From: Pantoea sp. RIT-PI-b | GTDB lineage: Bacteria; Pseudomonadota; Gammaproteobacteria; Enterobacterales; Enterobacteriaceae | Reading direction: 5' to 3' | Length of the DNA: 64,000 nt | NCBI RefSeq assembly: GCF_001187905.1 | Contig: NZ_LGIS01000012.1 | Coordinates: forward strand, 124,001-188,000 | In this document: in pieces, positions 61,142 through 64,000 of the stretch | Layout of the letters: the number at the start of each line of letters is the position of its first letter | How positions within the stretch are numbered: the first letter of the stretch is position 1 | Position numbers and translations under genes: made by a program | The notes under the pieces: generated by a model | Seen by the model: the letters and a program-made list of their open reading frames with translations, nothing else | The model's database searches: none | Told to the model about the DNA's origin: nothing

Positions 61142-61603
61142 ATGTTAGATAAAACTGACCGTGCTTTGCTGGCAATGCTGCAGCAGGATTGCACGCTGTC
61201 GCTGCAGACGTTGGCCGAAGCCGTGAATCTCACCACCACGCCGTGCTGGAAACGCCTGAAAAAACTGGAAGATGATGGCATTATTCGTGCGCGTGTGGCG
61301 CTGGTGGACGGCGAGAAAATCGGTCTATCGCTCACCGCCTTTATGTTTGTTAAAACTCAGCAGCACAGTAGCGAGTGGTTTAAGCAATTTGTCGCCGTGG
61401 TGCAGCAAATGCCGGAAGTGATGGCGTTTTACCGCATGGCGGGTGAGTACGATTATTTGCTGCGTATTCAGGTGGCGGACATGAAGAGCTATGACAACTT
61501 TTATAAGCGTCTGGTGAATGGTGTGCCGGGCCTGATGGATGTGACCTCCAGTTTTGCCATGGAAGAGATTAAATACACCACCGCATTGCCGGTAGCGCCC
61601 TAA
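61142..61603 (+). CDS. decR: DecR/YbaO (CcdR-like), Lrp-family regulator of cysteine detoxification
   Basis: Lrp/AsnC transcription regulator. In E. coli DecR (YbaO) senses cysteine and activates a cysteine-detoxifying desulfidase operon. The frame opens at 60995, overlapping ccdA, but ATG 61142 behind GGGAGTGGCA gives [17 protein letters not shown] and 153 residues (E. coli 152). N-terminal helix-turn-helix (about 20-45, [21 protein letters not shown]) and C-terminal RAM ligand domain (about 65-145, [17 protein letters not shown]). Divergent from the ccdA-like gene, its likely target, and followed by mdlAB after 23 bases. Confidence 0.92.
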   Translation: MLDKTDRALLAMLQQDCTLSLQTLAEAVNLTTTPCWKRLKKLEDDGIIRARVALVDGEKIGLSLTAFMFVKTQQHSSEWFKQFVAVVQQMPEVMAFYRMAGEYDYLLRIQVADMKSYDNFYKRLVNGVPGLMDVTSSFAMEEIKYTTALPVAP

Positions 61604-61626
61604 CGGGCAGAGAAAGAGACACGCTT

Positions 61627-63396
61627 GTGCGATTATTCAGCCAGTTAAGTTGGTATTTTTTGCGCGAGTGGCGGCGATATTTGGGTGCCGTCAGCTTGCT
61701 GATTGTTATTGCGCTGCTGCAGTTGCTGCCCCCGCACGTGGTCGGCGTGATTGTCGACGGCGTCACCCAGCATAACCTGAGCGCAGGGCAGATCTTCATG
61801 TGGATTGGCGTGATGCTGCTGACCGCGGTGATCGTCTATCTGCTGCGTTACGTCTGGCGCGTGCTGCTGTTCGGCGCCTCCTACCAATTGGCCGTTGAGC
61901 TGCGAGAAGATTTTTACCGTCAGCTCAGTCGCCAACATCCTGCCTTCTATCTGCGTCATCGCACGGGCGATCTTATCGCCCGTGCCACCAATGACGTCGA
62001 TCGCGTAGTGTTTGCCGCCGGTGAAGGCGTGCTGACGCTGGTGGATTCGCTGGTAATGGGATTGGTAGTGCTGATCGTGATGAGCACACAAATCAGCTGG
62101 GAGCTGACGTTACTGGCGCTAATACCGATGCCGATTATGGCATTCGCTATTCAAAAAGATGGCGCACGCTTGCATCAGCGTTTCAAAGTGGCGCAGGCGG
62201 CCTTCTCCAGCCTTAACGATCAAACTCAGGAAAGCCTGACCAGCATTCGCATGATCAAGGCGTTTGGCCTTGAAGATCACCAGTCGCAACAGTTTGCGGG
62301 TATCGCCGCAGATACTGGCAAGAAAAATCTGCACGTGGCACGCGTTGACGCGCGTTTCGATCCCATCATTTATATCGCCGTCGGCTTCTCCAATCTGCTG
62401 GCGATTGCCGGTGGTGGCTGGATGGTGTGGAACGGCAGCTTAACGCTCGGTCAACTCACCAGTTTTGTGATGTATCTCGGTTTGATGATTTGGCCGATGC
62501 TCGCGCTGGCATGGATGATCAATATCGTCGAGCGTGGGAGCGCGGCGTGGAGCCGTATTCGCTCATTGCTGACAGAAGCGCCTGCGGTCGAAGATGGACA
62601 GAAAGTGTTACCACCTGAACCGGGCGTGCTGCAGGTTGCGATCCGTGAATTCCGCTATCCGGCCAGTTCCGGCGCGGTGCTCAGTCACCTCAATTTTCAG
62701 TTAAAACCGGGCCAGATGCTGGGATTATGTGGACCGACTGGCTGCGGTAAGAGCACATTGCTCAGCCTGATTCAGCGCCATTTCGATGTTGATCAGGGCG
62801 ATATCCGCTATCACAACACGCCGCTGCCGCAGCTGCGGCTCGATAGCTGGCGCAGTCGGCTGGCGGTAGTGAGTCAGACGCCGTTCCTGTTCTCCGATAC
62901 CATCGCTAATAATCTGGCGCTCGGCTGTCCGAATGCCACGCAACAAGAGCTGGAGCAGGTGGCGAAGATGGCCTGCGTGCACGACGACATTCTGCGCCTG
63001 CCGCAGGGCTATGAAACCGAAGTCGGCGAGCGCGGCGTGATGCTGTCCGGTGGACAGAAACAGCGCATTTCCATTGCACGCGCGCTGCTGCTGAATGCGG
63101 AAATCCTGATTCTGGATGATGCGCTGTCTGCGGTAGATGGCCGTACCGAGCATGACATTCTGCATAACCTGCGTCAGTGGGGCAAAGGGCGCACGTTGAT
63201 TATCAGTGCGCATCGTTTGTCAGCGCTCACTGAGGCCAGCGAAATTCTGGTGCTGCAGCAGGGCGCAGTGGCGCAGCGTGGCGATCATGACACTTTAGCG
63301 GCAAAAGAGGGCTGGTATCGCGACATGTACCGTTATCAGCAGCTGGAAGCGGCATTGGATGACGATGAAGTGGCAGAAGGAGCAAGCCGTGGCTAA
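61627..63396 (+). CDS. mdlA: MdlA, ABC exporter half-transporter
   Basis: Multidrug-resistance-like ABC half-transporter with fused membrane and ATPase domains, expected to pair with MdlB; substrate unknown. The 589-residue protein (E. coli 590) has six helices in residues 15-310 and a nucleotide-binding domain (about 330-575) with Walker [10 protein letters not shown] near 368-376, Q-loop [11 protein letters not shown], signature [15 protein letters not shown] near 472-486 and Walker [14 protein letters not shown] near 491-503. Start is GTG at 61627. Close behind decR, as in E. coli, and overlapping mdlB by eight bases. Confidence 0.95.
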   Translation: MRLFSQLSWYFLREWRRYLGAVSLLIVIALLQLLPPHVVGVIVDGVTQHNLSAGQIFMWIGVMLLTAVIVYLLRYVWRVLLFGASYQLAVELREDFYRQLSRQHPAFYLRHRTGDLIARATNDVDRVVFAAGEGVLTLVDSLVMGLVVLIVMSTQISWELTLLALIPMPIMAFAIQKDGARLHQRFKVAQAAFSSLNDQTQESLTSIRMIKAFGLEDHQSQQFAGIAADTGKKNLHVARVDARFDPIIYIAVGFSNLLAIAGGGWMVWNGSLTLGQLTSFVMYLGLMIWPMLALAWMINIVERGSAAWSRIRSLLTEAPAVEDGQKVLPPEPGVLQVAIREFRYPASSGAVLSHLNFQLKPGQMLGLCGPTGCGKSTLLSLIQRHFDVDQGDIRYHNTPLPQLRLDSWRSRLAVVSQTPFLFSDTIANNLALGCPNATQQELEQVAKMACVHDDILRLPQGYETEVGERGVMLSGGQKQRISIARALLLNAEILILDDALSAVDGRTEHDILHNLRQWGKGRTLIISAHRLSALTEASEILVLQQGAVAQRGDHDTLAAKEGWYRDMYRYQQLEAALDDDEVAEGASRG

Positions 63397-64000
63397 ATCA
63401 CAACGTCTGTGGCCGACGCTGAAACGTCTGCTGGCGTACGGCAAACCGTGGCGTAAATCGCTGTGGCTGGCGGTCGGTATGCTGTGGATTGCTGCCGCAG
63501 CTGAAGTTACCGGACCGGTTCTGGTGAGCTATTTCATCGATAATCTGGTAGCGAAGCATCAGATGCCGTGGGGCATTGCCGCTGGCTTGCTGGTGAGCTT
63601 TGTTTTGCTGCAATTGCTGGCGGCGGGATTGCACTATTTTCAAGCGTTGCTGTTTAACCGCGCGGCAATTGGCGTGGTGCAGCAACTGCGCGTTGATGTG
63701 ATGAACGCGGCGCTACGCCAGCCGCTGAGCGCCTTCGACACGCAACCGGTGGGGCAGATTATCTCCCGCGTCACCAACGACACCGAAGTGATCAAAGATC
63801 TCTACGTCACCGTGGTAGCCACCGTATTGCGTGCTGCTGCGCTGATTGGTGCGATGCTGGTGGCGATGTTCTCACTGGATTGGCGCATGGCGCTGGTCGC
63901 GCTGGTGATTTTCCCGTTGGTGCTGACGGTAATGTTGATATATCAACGCTTCAGCACGCCGATTGCACGTCGCGTACGCAGTTATCTGGCGGATATCAAC
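63389..64000 (+). CDS. mdlB: MdlB, ABC exporter half-transporter (3' end outside window)
   Basis: Partner of MdlA. The first 204 codons are present, open to the right edge. GTG start at 63389 with AGAAGGAG seven bases upstream gives [21 protein letters not shown]; the start overlaps the mdlA stop by eight bases, so translation is coupled. The visible part covers the first three or four membrane helices and the exporter motif [20 protein letters not shown] in segments. ATP-binding domain lies beyond the window. Confidence 0.93.
   Translation, partial: MAKSQRLWPTLKRLLAYGKPWRKSLWLAVGMLWIAAAAEVTGPVLVSYFIDNLVAKHQMPWGIAAGLLVSFVLLQLLAAGLHYFQALLFNRAAIGVVQQLRVDVMNAALRQPLSAFDTQPVGQIISRVTNDTEVIKDLYVTVVATVLRAAALIGAMLVAMFSLDWRMALVALVIFPLVLTVMLIYQRFSTPIARRVRSYLADIN

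Overview
This window is chromosomal DNA of a gamma-proteobacterium of the order Enterobacterales, most likely family Erwiniaceae and probably a Pantoea or a close relative. The genus call is an inference. It rests on gene order that follows the E. coli phoB-to-mdlB segment nearly gene for gene, on protein sequences that read as close relatives of the E. coli ones, and on lineage-type insertions, notably a cysteine desulfhydrase-like gene divergent from a ybaO/decR-type Lrp regulator, an arrangement I remember from Pantoea ananatis as ccdA/ccdR. No tRNA, rRNA, CRISPR array, transposase, integrase, phage or plasmid gene was seen.

Layout. 1-4.1 kb: end of phoB, phoR, an orphan PstS-like periplasmic binding protein, and a cobalamin-independent methionine-synthase-like gene with a candidate MetJ operator. 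4.5-7.3 kb: brnQ and proY amino acid carriers. 7.3-13.1 kb: an accessory block where E. coli has malZ (membrane acyltransferase with SGNH domain, histidine acid phosphatase/phytase, inositol-monophosphatase family enzyme, YbdG-type mechanosensitive channel). 13.1-19.4 kb: acpH, then queA-tgt-yajC-secD-secF. 19.4-24.3 kb: yajI and kbp on the minus strand, then nrdR-ribD-ribH-nusB-thiL. 24.3-28.4 kb: yajO, dxs, ispA and xseB on the minus strand. 28.6-32.3 kb: thiI, yajL, panE, yajQ. 32.3-36.9 kb: an inserted module of a sigma54-dependent AcoR-like activator and a divergent aldehyde dehydrogenase/alcohol dehydrogenase pair. 37-43.2 kb: yajR and the cytochrome bo3 operon cyoABCDE. 43.6-46.3 kb: ampG, yajG, bolA. 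46.6-55.4 kb: the protein-quality-control block tig, clpP, clpX, lon, hupB, ppiD. 55.6-64 kb: ybaV, fadM, queC, ybaE, cof, ccdA-like, decR-like, mdlA and the beginning of mdlB.

How the genes work together. QueA and Tgt make queuosine in tRNA, and QueC supplies its precursor. YajC, SecD and SecF drive late steps of protein export. RibD and RibH make riboflavin, while ThiL, ThiI, Dxs and Cof all touch thiamin metabolism; Dxs and IspA also start isoprenoid synthesis, and CyoE uses farnesyl diphosphate to make heme O for the Cyo oxidase. Trigger factor, ClpXP and Lon form the cytosolic folding and proteolysis group, with clear sigma32-type promoters before clpP and lon.

Most of the window is ordinary conserved backbone. 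The informative parts are where it departs from E. coli: genes lost (malZ, tsx, yajD, pgpA), genes gained at the same junctions, a family of small intergenic hairpins with a shared loop, two copies of a longer palindromic repeat, and readable regulatory sites (sigma54 promoter with an upstream inverted repeat, MetJ-like operator, palindrome between ccdA and decR). I found no convincing wholly undescribed system. The best candidates for new biology are the phytase-inositol phosphatase pair and the AcoR-like alcohol/aldehyde module.
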